64,000 bases of DNA from Microbacterium murale (GCF_014635185.1 NZ_BMCM01000001.1:372001-436000), one strand, 5' to 3'. Counted from the stretch's first letter, positions 43,071 through 52,262 are shown. Numbers and translations: made by a program. Notes: generated from the letters alone by a model not told the origin.

Positions 43071-44084
43071 TCAGACCAGGCGGCGCTTCGGGGAGACTGA
43101 GTAGGTGTGCTCGGCGTCACGGTTGACCGTGTCGCCGAGCGCGGTGTCGATCGCGGCGAGCGTGTCGGCGTCGAGCGTCACGCCTGATGCCTTGACCGTC
43201 TCGGCGAGCTGCTCGGGGCGGGATGCTCCCACCAGCGCCGCCGCGACGTTCTTGTTCTGCAGCACCCAGGCGATCGCGAGCTGCGGCATCGAGAGTCCGG
43301 CCTGCTCGGCGATCGGCTTGAGCTTCTGCACGGCGGTGAGGATGTCGTCCTGCAGGTACCGCTTGATGAAGTCGGCGCCGCTGTGCGGGTCGGTCGCGCG
43401 TGAGCCGTCCGGCACGGGCTGTCCTGGCAGGTACTTTCCGCTGAGAACGCCCTGCGCCATGGGCGACCAGACGATCTGCGAGATGCCGAGCTCTTCGGAT
43501 GCCGGTACGACCTTGCCCTCGATCACTCGATGCAGCATGGAGTACTCCGGTTGGTTCGAGATGAGCTGCACGCCGAGCTGCTTCGCCAGCGCGTGGCCTT
43601 CACGCAGCTGCTCTGCCGTCCACTCGCTGACGCCGATGTACAGCGCCTTGCCCTGCCGGACGACATCGGCGAATGCCTGGAACGTCTCCTCCAGCGGGGT
43701 CTCGTGGTCGAAGCGGTGCGCCTGGTAGAGGTCGACATAGTCGGTGCCGAGGCGCTTCAGCGATCCGTTGATCGACTCGAGAATGTGCTTGCGAGAGAGG
43801 CCGGTGTCGTTCGGGCCCTTGGGACCGGTCGGGAAATAGACCTTCGTGAAGATCTCGAGCCCTTCGCGGCGCTGACCCTCGAGCGCCTTGCCGAGCACGA
43901 CCTCCGCGGCGGTGTTCGCGTAGGTGTCTGCGGTGTCGAACGTCGTGATGCCGGCATCCAGTGCCGCGTGCACGGTCTTCACCGCGGCGTCGTCGCCGAC
44001 CTGTGATGCGTGAGTGACCCAGTTGCCGTAGGTGATCTCAGAGACCTTGAGACCGCTGTTGCCGAGATAGCGATAGTTGACCAT
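43071..44084 (-). CDS. aldo/keto reductase (Kv-beta-like family)
   Basis: A 337-residue aldo/keto reductase with the catalytic set Asp and Tyr in TFDTADTYANTAAE (~49-54), Lys in LEIFTKVYFPTGP (~80) and His in LYQAHRFDHETP (~118). It opens MVNYRYLGNSGLKVSEITYG and has the IAWVLQNKNVAAALVGASRP NADP-binding segment, placing it near the voltage-gated K+ channel beta-subunit-like reductases. Substrate unknown. A TAGCGT box (44091-44096, minus) lies 6 nt before the start: probable leaderless transcript. Confidence 0.9.
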   Translation of the reverse strand: MVNYRYLGNSGLKVSEITYGNWVTHASQVGDDAAVKTVHAALDAGITTFDTADTYANTAAEVVLGKALEGQRREGLEIFTKVYFPTGPKGPNDTGLSRKHILESINGSLKRLGTDYVDLYQAHRFDHETPLEETFQAFADVVRQGKALYIGVSEWTAEQLREGHALAKQLGVQLISNQPEYSMLHRVIEGKVVPASEELGISQIVWSPMAQGVLSGKYLPGQPVPDGSRATDPHSGADFIKRYLQDDILTAVQKLKPIAEQAGLSMPQLAIAWVLQNKNVAAALVGASRPEQLAETVKASGVTLDADTLAAIDTALGDTVNRDAEHTYSVSPKRRLV

Positions 44085-44137
44085 GTCTCAACGCTAGCGG
44101 CTGACGAAACGACGTGGGTCGGCTCGGTCGTACTGTG

Positions 44138-44824
44138 TCACGCCTGCTGAGGAGACTGATGCTTGCGCAACCAGAATTCGGTCTGCGCGACGTGGCCGGC
44201 AGCGGCAGCCGACGCCGCCACCGGGTCTCGCGCTTCGAGACCACGCAGGATCGATCGATGTCCGGCGTCGGAGAGCAGCTTGATCTGCGCGGCGTCGTCG
44301 GTGGTGAAGATCCGGTACGCCCGCGAGCGAGATCGGAGCACGTCGAGCAGTGTGGCCAGGGCATCGTTGCCCGCGATGTCGGCGATCGCGGAGTGGAACT
44401 CGTTGTCCAGCTCGGAGAGCGCCTCATCGTCCGTGACCGCTTCCAATCGGTCCAGCAGAGCATCCAGTCGCGCGATCGTCTCCGGGTCGACCCTGGCCGC
44501 CGCGAGGCTGGCCGCATGTGCCTCGAGAGCGCGGCGCAGCTCGTACAGCTCGATGATCGAGTCCAGGGGCAGCAGGCCGACGGTGAGACCGAGCCCCTTG
44601 ATCAGATCCGCGGCGTGCAGCTCGGAGACGTAGCTGCCGGATCCGTGCCGGGTGTCGATCACCCCGAGCGCAGACAGGGTGCGGATGGCCTCGCGCAGCG
44701 GCCCCCTCGAGACGCCGAGCCGTTCGCACAGTTCGCCCTCGCTGGGCAGCCGGTCGCCCGGGCGCAGATCGCCGTCGGCGATCAACGCACGCAGGCCGTG
44801 CAGTGCCGTCTCCATCGCGCCCAT
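44138..44824 (-). CDS. GntR/FCD regulator of the aminotransferase-ABC cluster
   Basis: A 228-residue GntR protein: winged helix LCERLGVSRGPLREAIRTLS (~31-50) and FCD domain (ELYELRRALEAHAASLAAA ~90; ELDNEFHSAIADIAGNDAL ~130-148; GHRSILRGLEARD ~185). The ATG at 44824 is taken; ATG 44815 is also possible. Divergent from the class V aminotransferase gene. Two sites matching the FadR-subfamily consensus TNGTNNNACNA lie between them, so it most likely represses that operon. Effector unknown. Confidence 0.88.
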   Translation of the reverse strand: MGAMETALHGLRALIADGDLRPGDRLPSEGELCERLGVSRGPLREAIRTLSALGVIDTRHGSGSYVSELHAADLIKGLGLTVGLLPLDSIIELYELRRALEAHAASLAAARVDPETIARLDALLDRLEAVTDDEALSELDNEFHSAIADIAGNDALATLLDVLRSRSRAYRIFTTDDAAQIKLLSDAGHRSILRGLEARDPVAASAAAAGHVAQTEFWLRKHQSPQQA

Positions 44825-44900
44825 GCGCCTGCTCTCTCTCGGGCGCCGTCGTGCGCCGACCCACAGTCGGAGTCTGCCGCGCCGACACTGATGCACCAAG

Positions 44901-44974
44901 TTGTATTACGACTTTGCTAAATCTACGTCCTATAATCGCGTTTCTCGGCACTCTGTGGCAAAGTTGTGCAACAA
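44901..44974. promoter_or_regulatory. promoter with two FadR-type operators
   Basis: TTGTATTACGA (44901-44911) and TTGTGCAACAA (44964-44974) both fit TNGTNNNACNA exactly and both sit in an AAGTTGT context. They bracket a perfect TATAAT (44931-44936) that can serve the aminotransferase operon starting at 45009. The arrangement suits repression by the divergent FCD regulator. Confidence 0.72.
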
Positions 44975-45008
44975 GTTTCCTTTCAGTGATCTTCCCGAAC
45001 GAGGCACC

Positions 45009-46229
45009 ATGCAGCAGCCGACATCCATCATCGCCCCGGTGCAGCTGGCATCCGGCATGCGTGCCCGGGATGCCTGGCCCCTCGATCCCGCGATCATCCA
45101 CCTCAATCACGGCTCGTTCGGCGCCGTGCCGACAGAGGTCGTCGAGCACCAGAACGCGCTGCGCGAGCAGGCCGACCGCAGCCCGGTCGGATGGTTCCCC
45201 CGCATCGCGGAGCACGTGGCGGATGCTCGCACCAGGGTCGCCCCGTTCGTCGGCGCCCGCGCAGAAGACACCGCGTTCGTGCCGAACGCCTCCGCCGCAG
45301 CGACGGTCGTCTATAACAGCCTCCGCCTCTCCCAAGACGACGAGATCCTCGTCACCGACCACGGGTACGGCGCGATCACGATGGGGGCGGCGCGTCTCGC
45401 ACGTCGTTTCGGTGCGCAGGTGCGCGCCGTGCACATCCCGTTGTTCGCCACCGCCGAAGATGTGGTGGAGCTTTTCCGCCTGGCGATCACCGGCCGCACC
45501 CGCCTGATCGTCGTGGATCAGATCACGTCCCCCACCGCCCGCGTGCTCCCGACGGCTGAGATCAGCGCACTCGCGCGGGAGCGCGGCATCCGCGTGCTCG
45601 TCGACGGCGCGCACGCGCCGGGTCTCGTCGCCGATGCCGCGACGGTCGGCGGCGGTGACTGGTGGTTCGGCAATCTGCACAAGTGGCCCTGCGCCCCACG
45701 CGGTTCTGCGGTGCTCGTCACGGCCGATCCCGACCGCCAGGATCTCTGGCCGCTCATCGACTCCTGGGGTGCGCCTGAGCCCTTCCCCGGCCGCTTCGAC
45801 ACGCAGGGCACGATCGACGCGACCACGTACATCAGCACGCCGGCCGCCATCGAGTTCATCGAGCGGGAGTACACCTGGGAGCGCACGCGCACCACGATGC
45901 GCGAACTCGCCGACCTCGGCGCGCGGATGATCGCCGACGCCGTGCAGCCGTATGTCGCAGACGACGCACTCGTGCAGCTGCCCGCAGCCGTCGACGCCAT
46001 GCGGCTGATCCGCCTTCCCGACGGACTGGGCAAGACCCGCGAAGAAGCCGACGATCTGCGCATGACGCTGTTCGACCGTGTCGGCGTCGAGACCGCGTTC
46101 ACGAGCTTCGAAGGCCGCGGTTATTACCGCCTCTCCGTGCACCTCTACACCGAGGTGAGCGACTTCGAGGCGTTCGTCGAGCGCTGCATACCGGAGATCC
46201 TCCGCGCGGCCGAGGCCGCAACATCCTGA
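45009..46229 (+). CDS. class V aminotransferase-fold PLP enzyme (isopenicillin-N-epimerase-like)
   Basis: A 406-residue fold-type I PLP enzyme. It begins with IIHLNHGSFGAVPTEVVEHQ (~31-50). The PLP-binding Asp/His are in VLVDGAHAPGLV (~205-216), and the Schiff-base Lys is in WWFGNLHKWPCAPRGSAVL (~230). The group includes isopenicillin N epimerase, cysteine desulfurase-like and hercynylcysteine sulfoxide lyase-like enzymes, so the reaction cannot be fixed. First gene of an operon with a three-gene ABC importer; it probably processes the imported compound. The ATG at 45009 follows GAACGAGG. Confidence 0.82.
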   Translation: MQQPTSIIAPVQLASGMRARDAWPLDPAIIHLNHGSFGAVPTEVVEHQNALREQADRSPVGWFPRIAEHVADARTRVAPFVGARAEDTAFVPNASAAATVVYNSLRLSQDDEILVTDHGYGAITMGAARLARRFGAQVRAVHIPLFATAEDVVELFRLAITGRTRLIVVDQITSPTARVLPTAEISALARERGIRVLVDGAHAPGLVADAATVGGGDWWFGNLHKWPCAPRGSAVLVTADPDRQDLWPLIDSWGAPEPFPGRFDTQGTIDATTYISTPAAIEFIEREYTWERTRTTMRELADLGARMIADAVQPYVADDALVQLPAAVDAMRLIRLPDGLGKTREEADDLRMTLFDRVGVETAFTSFEGRGYYRLSVHLYTEVSDFEAFVERCIPEILRAAEAATS

Positions 46230-46273
46230 CCTGAATACCCCCGAGAAAGCACCACACACGAAAGAGGTACGTC

Positions 46274-47587
46274 ATGAAGCGCACTCGTCTGACGACGATC
46301 GCCGGCGTGGGCACAGTCGCCCTGCTGGCTCTGACCGCATGCTCCGGCGGCGGCTCCGATTCCTCCGCCGAGGGCGGCGACGTCGAACTGCAGATGGTCG
46401 AGAGCCTGACCAACCCCGCGCGCACCGAGCTGCTGCGCGGCCTGCTCGACGACTTCGAGGCCGAGAACCCCGGCGTCACGGTCAAGCTGGTCTCGCCGCC
46501 CACGGAGCAGGCCGACCAGACCATCCAGCAGATGCTGCAGTCCGGCTCCGGTGTCGACGTGCTCGAAGTGCGCGACATCACCGTCGGCCCGTTCTCGAAC
46601 AACGGCTGGCTGTACGACATGAGCGACGACCTCAAGAGCTGGGACGGCTGGGATGCCCTGACCGACAACGCGAAGGCCGCCGCCGAGGGCGATGGCGAGA
46701 GCTACTTCGTCCCGTACGGCTTCTACGGCCTGTCGCTGTTCTACCGCACCGACCTCGTGGAGGAGGCCGGTTTCGACGGGCCGCCCACCAGCTGGGAAGA
46801 GCTCCTCGAGCAGGCATCCGCGATCCAGGACCCGGCGAACAACACCTACGGCTACGCGTTCCGCGGCGGCCAGAACGGCAACACGAACGTCGTCGCCGCC
46901 ATCGAGGCCTACCTCGTCGACGACCTCGATCCGAGCGATGCCTTCCGCCTCGAAGACGGTTCGACGATCTTCGCGGCGCCTGAAGCGCAGGATGCCGTCG
47001 ACACGTACTTCGACCTGTTCGAGCAGGGTTCGCCGCCTTCTGCCGTGTCGTGGGGCTACCCCGAGATGGTCGCCGGCTTCACGAACGGCTCGACCGCGTT
47101 CCTGCTGCAGGACCCAGAGGTCATCGCGACCGTGCAGGAATCCAACCTCACCGAGGACCAGTGGGACACCGCACCGCTGCTGACCGGTCCTGACGGCAAG
47201 GCGGCGCAGCCGCTTGCGGTCGCCGGCTGGGGTGTCGCCGAGGCGAGCACGCACAAGGCGGAGGCCGTGGAGCTGGTCGAGTTCCTCTCCTCCGCCGAGC
47301 CCGCCACCGAGTTCGCCCAGGCCAACAGCCTCGTGCCGATCATCGCCGCCGCATCCGACGACGAGTTCTACTCGACGGGTCCGTGGACCAGCTACGTGAC
47401 GATGACCGAGAACCCGGACACCTACGTCAACGTGCAGCAGCCGCGTGGCGTCAGCTGGTGGACCGAGTGGATCCAGAAGTCCGATCAGGACGTGCAGAAC
47501 GTGTTGCTGGGCAACATGACCACGAAGGAACTGCTCGAGTCGTGGGACGCGTACTGGGTCGAGAAGTACGCCTCTGAAGAGGGCTGA
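46274..47587 (+). CDS. ABC importer solute-binding lipoprotein (family 1)
   Basis: A 437-residue extracellular receptor: signal peptide with lipobox LTACSGGG (~20-27), then VELQMVESLTNPARTELLRG and a Trp/Tyr-rich ligand cleft (WGYPEMVAGFTNGSTAFLLQ, ~258-277) typical of carbohydrate receptors. GAAAGAGG precedes the ATG. It is the second gene of the aminotransferase cluster, 44 bp downstream. The ligand may be an amino sugar or a glycosylated amino compound, given the adjacent PLP enzyme (inferred). Confidence 0.88.
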   Translation: MKRTRLTTIAGVGTVALLALTACSGGGSDSSAEGGDVELQMVESLTNPARTELLRGLLDDFEAENPGVTVKLVSPPTEQADQTIQQMLQSGSGVDVLEVRDITVGPFSNNGWLYDMSDDLKSWDGWDALTDNAKAAAEGDGESYFVPYGFYGLSLFYRTDLVEEAGFDGPPTSWEELLEQASAIQDPANNTYGYAFRGGQNGNTNVVAAIEAYLVDDLDPSDAFRLEDGSTIFAAPEAQDAVDTYFDLFEQGSPPSAVSWGYPEMVAGFTNGSTAFLLQDPEVIATVQESNLTEDQWDTAPLLTGPDGKAAQPLAVAGWGVAEASTHKAEAVELVEFLSSAEPATEFAQANSLVPIIAAASDDEFYSTGPWTSYVTMTENPDTYVNVQQPRGVSWWTEWIQKSDQDVQNVLLGNMTTKELLESWDAYWVEKYASEEG

Positions 47588-47589
47588 TC

Positions 47590-48540
47590 ATGACAGTGCT
47601 GACGCGTGCGGGGCGCTCCACCGATGAATCCGGTGGAGCTGCCCCGGCGCGGCCGGGGAAGAAGGTCTTCCGCAGTCGTCACGCCTGGACGATCCTCGCC
47701 TTCCTCGCCCCCGCCATCCTGTTCGTCTGCTGGTTCACGTACTACCCGATGCTGCAGGGCGTGCGCATGGCGTTCCACGACTGGAACCTGTGGGATCTCA
47801 CCTCCACCCCCTTCGTCGGGTTCGACAACTTCACACGTATCTTCAGCGACCCGGTGTTCCCCCAGGTCGCGTGGAACTCGGTGCTGTGGGTCGTCGGATC
47901 GCTGGTGCCGCAGTTCGTCATCGGCTTCCTGATCGCCCTCGCCCTGCGCACCCGGTTCCGCTTCCGCGGCGTGTACCAGGCGCTCGTGTTCTTCCCGTGG
48001 GCGGTATCCGGCTTCCTGATCGGGATGCTGTTCCGCTGGATGTTCAACGCGGAGTTCGGTGTCATCAACGACCTGCTGATGAAGGCCGGGCTGATCGACG
48101 CCCCGCTGCCGTGGCTGGCCGATCCGAAGCTCGCGATGGTCGCGGTGATCGTGGCGAACATCTGGTACGGCGTGACGTTCTTCGCGATCATGATCCTCGC
48201 CGCGTTGCAGTCCGTCCCGGACGAGATGCTCGAGGCCGCGAGCCTCGACGGTGCAGGCAAGCTCCGTCAACTGTTCTCAGTGATCATCCCGTACATCCGG
48301 ATGACCCTGATGCTGACCGTGCTGCTGCGCGTGATCTGGATCTTCAACTTCCCCGACATCATCTGGGCGATGACGAGGGGCGGGCCTGCGAACCAGACCC
48401 ACATCATCACCACCTGGATGATCAACTACACCCAGCAGGGCAACTACGGCATCGCCAGCGCGATCGGTCTGATCGTCGTCGGGTTCCTGTTCGTGTTCTG
48501 CGCCTTCTACCTGATGGCGATGAGGAGGGCGAACCGATGA
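47590..48540 (+). CDS. ABC transporter permease (MalF-type)
   Basis: A 316-residue inner-membrane permease, about six transmembrane helices starting near residue 35 (AWTILAFLAPAILFVCWFTY), with the EAA coupling loop LEAASLDGAGKLRQLFSVII (~212-231). It lies 2 bp after the receptor gene stop and overlaps the next permease by 4 bp. The cluster has no ATPase gene, so a shared ATPase is presumed. Confidence 0.92.
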   Translation: MTVLTRAGRSTDESGGAAPARPGKKVFRSRHAWTILAFLAPAILFVCWFTYYPMLQGVRMAFHDWNLWDLTSTPFVGFDNFTRIFSDPVFPQVAWNSVLWVVGSLVPQFVIGFLIALALRTRFRFRGVYQALVFFPWAVSGFLIGMLFRWMFNAEFGVINDLLMKAGLIDAPLPWLADPKLAMVAVIVANIWYGVTFFAIMILAALQSVPDEMLEAASLDGAGKLRQLFSVIIPYIRMTLMLTVLLRVIWIFNFPDIIWAMTRGGPANQTHIITTWMINYTQQGNYGIASAIGLIVVGFLFVFCAFYLMAMRRANR

Positions 48541-49430
48541 GCGCCACCGCACAGATGGTCCTTCCGGCCGGCACACGACAACGGCCGATCGGACGCCGCA
48601 AGAAGAAGATCTCCGGCCTCGGCATCCTGCGCTTCGTCGGACTCGCCGTCTGGCTGCTGATCACGCTGTTCCCGCTGTACTGGATCGCGCTGACCTCGTT
48701 CAAGGCTCCGGCCACGGTCAACGTGTACCCGATCGAGTACTGGCCGAGCCAGCCGTCGATGCAGAACTACGCCAACCTGTTCGAGACGAGCAGCTTCGGG
48801 GTGTTCCTCGCGAACTCCGCGATCGTGGCGCTGATCGCCGGTGTCACGAGCACGTTCATCGCGCTGCTGAGTGCGTTCGTGATCGCGCGGTTCGAGTTCC
48901 GCAGCAAGGGCGCGGTGCTGATCGCGTTCCTGCTCACGCAGATGATCCCCGCGTTCATCGCGCTCGGTCCGCTGTACTCGATGATGGCCGACCTCGGCCT
49001 GGTCGACAACAAGTTCGGACTGATCCTCGTCTACGTCGCGATCTGCATCCCGTTCTCCACCGTCATGCTGCGGGGTTTCTTCGAGAACGTCCCCGTGGCG
49101 CTCGAGGAGGCGGCGATGATCGACGGATGCTCGCGCCTCGGCGCGCTGTTCCGCGTGCTCGTGCCGGTCATGACCCCCGGCATCATCGCGGCGTTCATCT
49201 TCAACTTCGTGAACTGCTGGAACGAGCTGTTCCTCTCGGTCGTGCTGATGCACTCCGAGGAGAATCGCACTGTCCCCGCGGCGCTGAACGGCTTCATCTC
49301 GACGTTCAACGTCGACTGGGGTTCGATGTCGGCTGCCGCCGTCGTCACGATCCTTCCGACGATGGTGCTCTTCGCTCTCGCGAGCAAGTGGATCGTCCAG
49401 GGCCTGACGGCGGGAGCCGTCAAGGAGTGA
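48537..49430 (+). CDS. ABC transporter permease (MalG-type)
   Basis: A 297-residue permease and partner of the previous gene. The basic N-terminus (GRRKKKISG) precedes the first helix (~35-55), and the EAA loop is LEEAAMIDGCSRLGALFRVL (~188-207). The ATGA overlap with the upstream permease sets the start. Last gene of the cluster; the convergent quinone reductase gene ends 9 bp away. Confidence 0.92.
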   Translation: MSATAQMVLPAGTRQRPIGRRKKKISGLGILRFVGLAVWLLITLFPLYWIALTSFKAPATVNVYPIEYWPSQPSMQNYANLFETSSFGVFLANSAIVALIAGVTSTFIALLSAFVIARFEFRSKGAVLIAFLLTQMIPAFIALGPLYSMMADLGLVDNKFGLILVYVAICIPFSTVMLRGFFENVPVALEEAAMIDGCSRLGALFRVLVPVMTPGIIAAFIFNFVNCWNELFLSVVLMHSEENRTVPAALNGFISTFNVDWGSMSAAAVVTILPTMVLFALASKWIVQGLTAGAVKE

Positions 49431-49439
49431 ACCGCCCCG

Positions 49440-50057
49440 TCAGGACCGGGCGTCGACGCGCGCCCGGTCCGCGGTGCGCACGGCGAGCTTCTCGCCGAGT
49501 TCGCGAATCTCCGCGGCAAGGAGGTCGCGTTCCTTCGTGTCGGACTCGTACACGTAGGTCGTGGATCCGTGCGTCGCTCCGCTGTACGTCACGATCCCGC
49601 GCTCGATCTGCGCGTGGACGGCCTCGGGGATCCGATGGCGCTCGAAGCTCTCCTCGTCGTCGCCGGCGACGATGACCAGATGGATCGTCAGGCGATCCAG
49701 CATCCCGAACTGCGCGGCACCCGGCGTCGGGTCGTACGCCCACTTGCCGACGAACACCCGGTCGATCCACCCTTTGAGCAGCGCGGGCATCGACCACCAG
49801 TACATCGGGAACACGAGGATCAGGTGCTCTGCCCGATCGATGCGCTCCTGCTCGGCGACGATCTCTGCCGGCACTTCACCCCTGCCGCGGTACAGCTCCA
49901 GATCGGCATCCGTGAACCTCGGGTCGAAGTCCTCGGCGGCGAGGTCGGCGAACTCCACCTCGCCACCGGCCGCCCGGATCGCGTCGAACGCCGCACGCGC
50001 GGTGCCGTGGGTCAGTGATTCGCGATCGGGGTGCGAGACGACGACGAGACTGCTCAT
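49440..50057 (-). CDS. NAD(P)H dehydrogenase (quinone), flavodoxin fold
   Basis: A 205-residue flavoprotein of the NQO1/MdaB/KefF type. It has the FMN/FAD-binding start LVVVSHPDRESLTHGTARA (~4-22), then LILVFPMYWWSMPALLKGWI (~79-98) and DRVFVGKWAYD (~99). It would reduce quinones by two electrons in the cytoplasm and limit redox stress. Divergent from a TetR gene with an 8-bp-arm inverted repeat between them, so it is probably repressed by that regulator. Confidence 0.88.
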   Translation of the reverse strand: MSSLVVVSHPDRESLTHGTARAAFDAIRAAGGEVEFADLAAEDFDPRFTDADLELYRGRGEVPAEIVAEQERIDRAEHLILVFPMYWWSMPALLKGWIDRVFVGKWAYDPTPGAAQFGMLDRLTIHLVIVAGDDEESFERHRIPEAVHAQIERGIVTYSGATHGSTTYVYESDTKERDLLAAEIRELGEKLAVRTADRARVDARS

Positions 50058-50078
50058 GGACTTCCTCCGGTAGAGTTG

Positions 50079-50113
50079 TTATGTACTAAGCGTAGGTTAC
50101 TGATGGTACATAA
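50079..50113. promoter_or_regulatory. TetR-type operator between quinone reductase and regulator
   Basis: Perfect inverted arms TTATGTAC (50079-50086) and GTACATAA (50106-50113) are separated by 19 bp in a 72-bp divergent gap. It is AT-rich for this genome. Probable binding site of the adjacent TetR protein. Confidence 0.65.
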
Positions 50114-50129
50114 GACAAGGAGGTGCCGG

Positions 50130-50705
50130 ATGCCGCGACAGAGGCTGTCTCGAGAGGACAGGTACAGCCAGCTGATCGACGTCTCGTGGGCGCTCGTGCG
50201 CTCAGAGGGCGCGGACGCCCTGACGCTCGGCCGCCTCGCCGAACGAGCCGGCGTCGCGAAGCCGGTCGTCTACAGTCATTTCGCCTCCCGCGCCGCTCTG
50301 CTGGCCGCCCTCTTCACAGAATTCGACGGTCGCCAGACGGCGATGCTCGAGGAGTACCTGGACGCCGCCGATGAGTCTCTGCACGGACGCGCGCGGGCCA
50401 TCGCCGACTCGTACGTCGAATGCGCGCTCGCCCAGGGGCGAGAGTTGACCGGCGTGCTCGCCGCCTTGGAAGGCTCACCGGAGCTCGAGCAGGTCAAGCG
50501 CGAATCAGAGCGTGCCTACTCCGCGCGGTGCCGGGAGATCCTCACTCCGTTCGGCGGCGCAGATGGCGTGCGGCCCGCGTCGTTGACCGCCGTCTTCGGG
50601 GCCGCGGATGCTCTCTCGCAGGCGGCGGTGACGACTGCTCTCCCCGCCGATCAGGCGAAGGAAGAACTCTCCGCTCTCATCGTCACGGTCATCGGCAGGG
50701 ACTGA
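50130..50705 (+). CDS. TetR-family regulator
   Basis: A 191-residue TetR protein: N-terminal helix-turn-helix LAERAGVAKPVVYSHFASRAALL (~33-55) after SREDRYSQLIDVSWALVRSEG, and a helical C-terminal ligand domain. The ATG at 50130 has AAGGAGG 6 nt upstream; longer frames upstream run into the operator. It probably represses the divergent quinone reductase and itself. Ligand unknown, perhaps a quinone or electrophile. Confidence 0.87.
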   Translation: MPRQRLSREDRYSQLIDVSWALVRSEGADALTLGRLAERAGVAKPVVYSHFASRAALLAALFTEFDGRQTAMLEEYLDAADESLHGRARAIADSYVECALAQGRELTGVLAALEGSPELEQVKRESERAYSARCREILTPFGGADGVRPASLTAVFGAADALSQAAVTTALPADQAKEELSALIVTVIGRD

Positions 50706-50723
50706 CCCGCCTCGCCCTGCTGC

Positions 50724-52262
50724 TCAGGTCGCCTGCGTGGCGGGCTGCTCGGTCACGATCGCGGCCCGGTCGCGGAAGCCGTCGGCGGTGACCTTGTCGA
50801 GCGCCACCTGCTTGCGGATCGCAGCCGTCTTCTCGTACAGCGATGGCTCGCCGAAGCTCGTGAGAACCTTCACGAGCACCGGCAGCAGTTCGATCATGAA
50901 GAACAGGGCGGCGATGAGCCAGTGCGCCCAGAGGATCGCCGGTTCCTTCTCGGACAGGCGGTTCAGGCCGCTGATCTGGCTGAGCAGGCCCGTGGCCCCG
51001 GCGTTGCCGCCGGCGACGGCATCCGCCCTCGCGTTGTAGGCGGCGAGAGCCTGGTCATAGCCGTCCCTCGCGGCCGGAAGCTGAGTCTGCGCCTGCTCGC
51101 GGTTCTGCGACTCGGACGCCGAGGTGTTCTCCTTCGCGGCGGTGCCCGCGGATTCCAGCGCGTCGTTCGCATCGCGCTGCTGCGCGGCGAGAGCGTCATA
51201 GGTCTGCTGCGCCTCGGCGAGCTGCGCCTCGGCGGCGTCGGAGCTCGCGCCCTCGCCGTTCACGCCGGTGCAGCCTGGCACGGTACCGGCGCCCTCACCG
51301 GTGAGCTCGCACTGGTACAGCGCACGCGCCTGGTCGATGACAGCCTGCTGGTCGGCCATCTTGGCGTTGAGGTCGTCGACTGTCGCCTGGGCTGCGGATT
51401 CGCTGGCGGATGAGGAGTCGGTGCCGGCGACGATCCCGGTGGCGGCCTGGTTCTCCAGCGTCGCGACGCGGTCGGATGCCGCATCGAGCGCCAGCTTCTC
51501 CGGACCGGATTCCAACGCCTCCTGGTCGGACTGCGCCTGGACGATGTTGGTCGCGGCGACCTCGCGGGAGATGTCGTTGTGGAAGATCTGCAGCACGAGC
51601 GGCTCGGCGACGACGAAGCCGATGATCACGGCCATGATCACACGAGGGATCGCGAGACCGATGAGCTTCCAGACGTTGCGGGTCGACGTCATGGTCGAGG
51701 TGAGGAACCGGTCGAGGTTGAAGATGATCAGCGCCCAGATCATCGCCAGCGGAACCGCGAGCCAGATGATCGCCTGCACGCCGGTCGTGAGCGCGAAGAG
51801 CATCGAGATCGCCGAGACGAGTGCGGTGCCGGCGAGCACGAAGAACATCTGCACGAAGCGCGAGGTCTCCCCCGGCACGCGGTCGAGGATCTCGCCGTCG
51901 GCGCCGCCCAGGATCGCGAGAGTGCGCAAACGCGAACCCGGCGTACGGGGACGACGCGGGCGGCGGATGCGCTGCTGCCGCTCGGGCTTCACGCGCGTGG
52001 CGGTGGTGGGTGCGGCATCCGGCTCCGCGGGAGCCTGGCGCTGCGGCGTCGTTCCGATGAAGGGGTCGTCATCGACGCTCCCGGCATCGGCGACGGGAAC
52101 GTCTTCGCCGTCGGTCGCGTCGTCGACCGACGTGGAGTCGGAACCGGTGGGCTCGAACTCGCGCAGGAAGTCGAGGTCATCGGTGTCGGCGTTCGAGTCG
52201 TCGTCGAGGATGATCTGACCCTGCGAGTCGAGTCGACCCGGTCGATGGGCGGAGTAGGGCAT
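50724..52262 (-). CDS. DUF4407 membrane protein with coiled-coil domain
   Basis: A 512-residue membrane protein of the DUF4407 family. It has an acidic disordered N-terminus (~1-70), a basic segment (RQQRIRRPRRPRTPGSR, ~93-109), two to three transmembrane helices (~138-205), a long Ala/Gln/Asp-rich extracytoplasmic coiled-coil-like region (~245-425) with two Cys (YQCELTGEGAGTVPGCTG, ~330), and a last helix pair (~445-470). The function of the family is not known. A TAAGTT box (52269-52274, minus) lies 6 nt before the ATG: probable leaderless transcript. Confidence 0.85.
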   Translation of the reverse strand: MPYSAHRPGRLDSQGQIILDDDSNADTDDLDFLREFEPTGSDSTSVDDATDGEDVPVADAGSVDDDPFIGTTPQRQAPAEPDAAPTTATRVKPERQQRIRRPRRPRTPGSRLRTLAILGGADGEILDRVPGETSRFVQMFFVLAGTALVSAISMLFALTTGVQAIIWLAVPLAMIWALIIFNLDRFLTSTMTSTRNVWKLIGLAIPRVIMAVIIGFVVAEPLVLQIFHNDISREVAATNIVQAQSDQEALESGPEKLALDAASDRVATLENQAATGIVAGTDSSSASESAAQATVDDLNAKMADQQAVIDQARALYQCELTGEGAGTVPGCTGVNGEGASSDAAEAQLAEAQQTYDALAAQQRDANDALESAGTAAKENTSASESQNREQAQTQLPAARDGYDQALAAYNARADAVAGGNAGATGLLSQISGLNRLSEKEPAILWAHWLIAALFFMIELLPVLVKVLTSFGEPSLYEKTAAIRKQVALDKVTADGFRDRAAIVTEQPATQAT

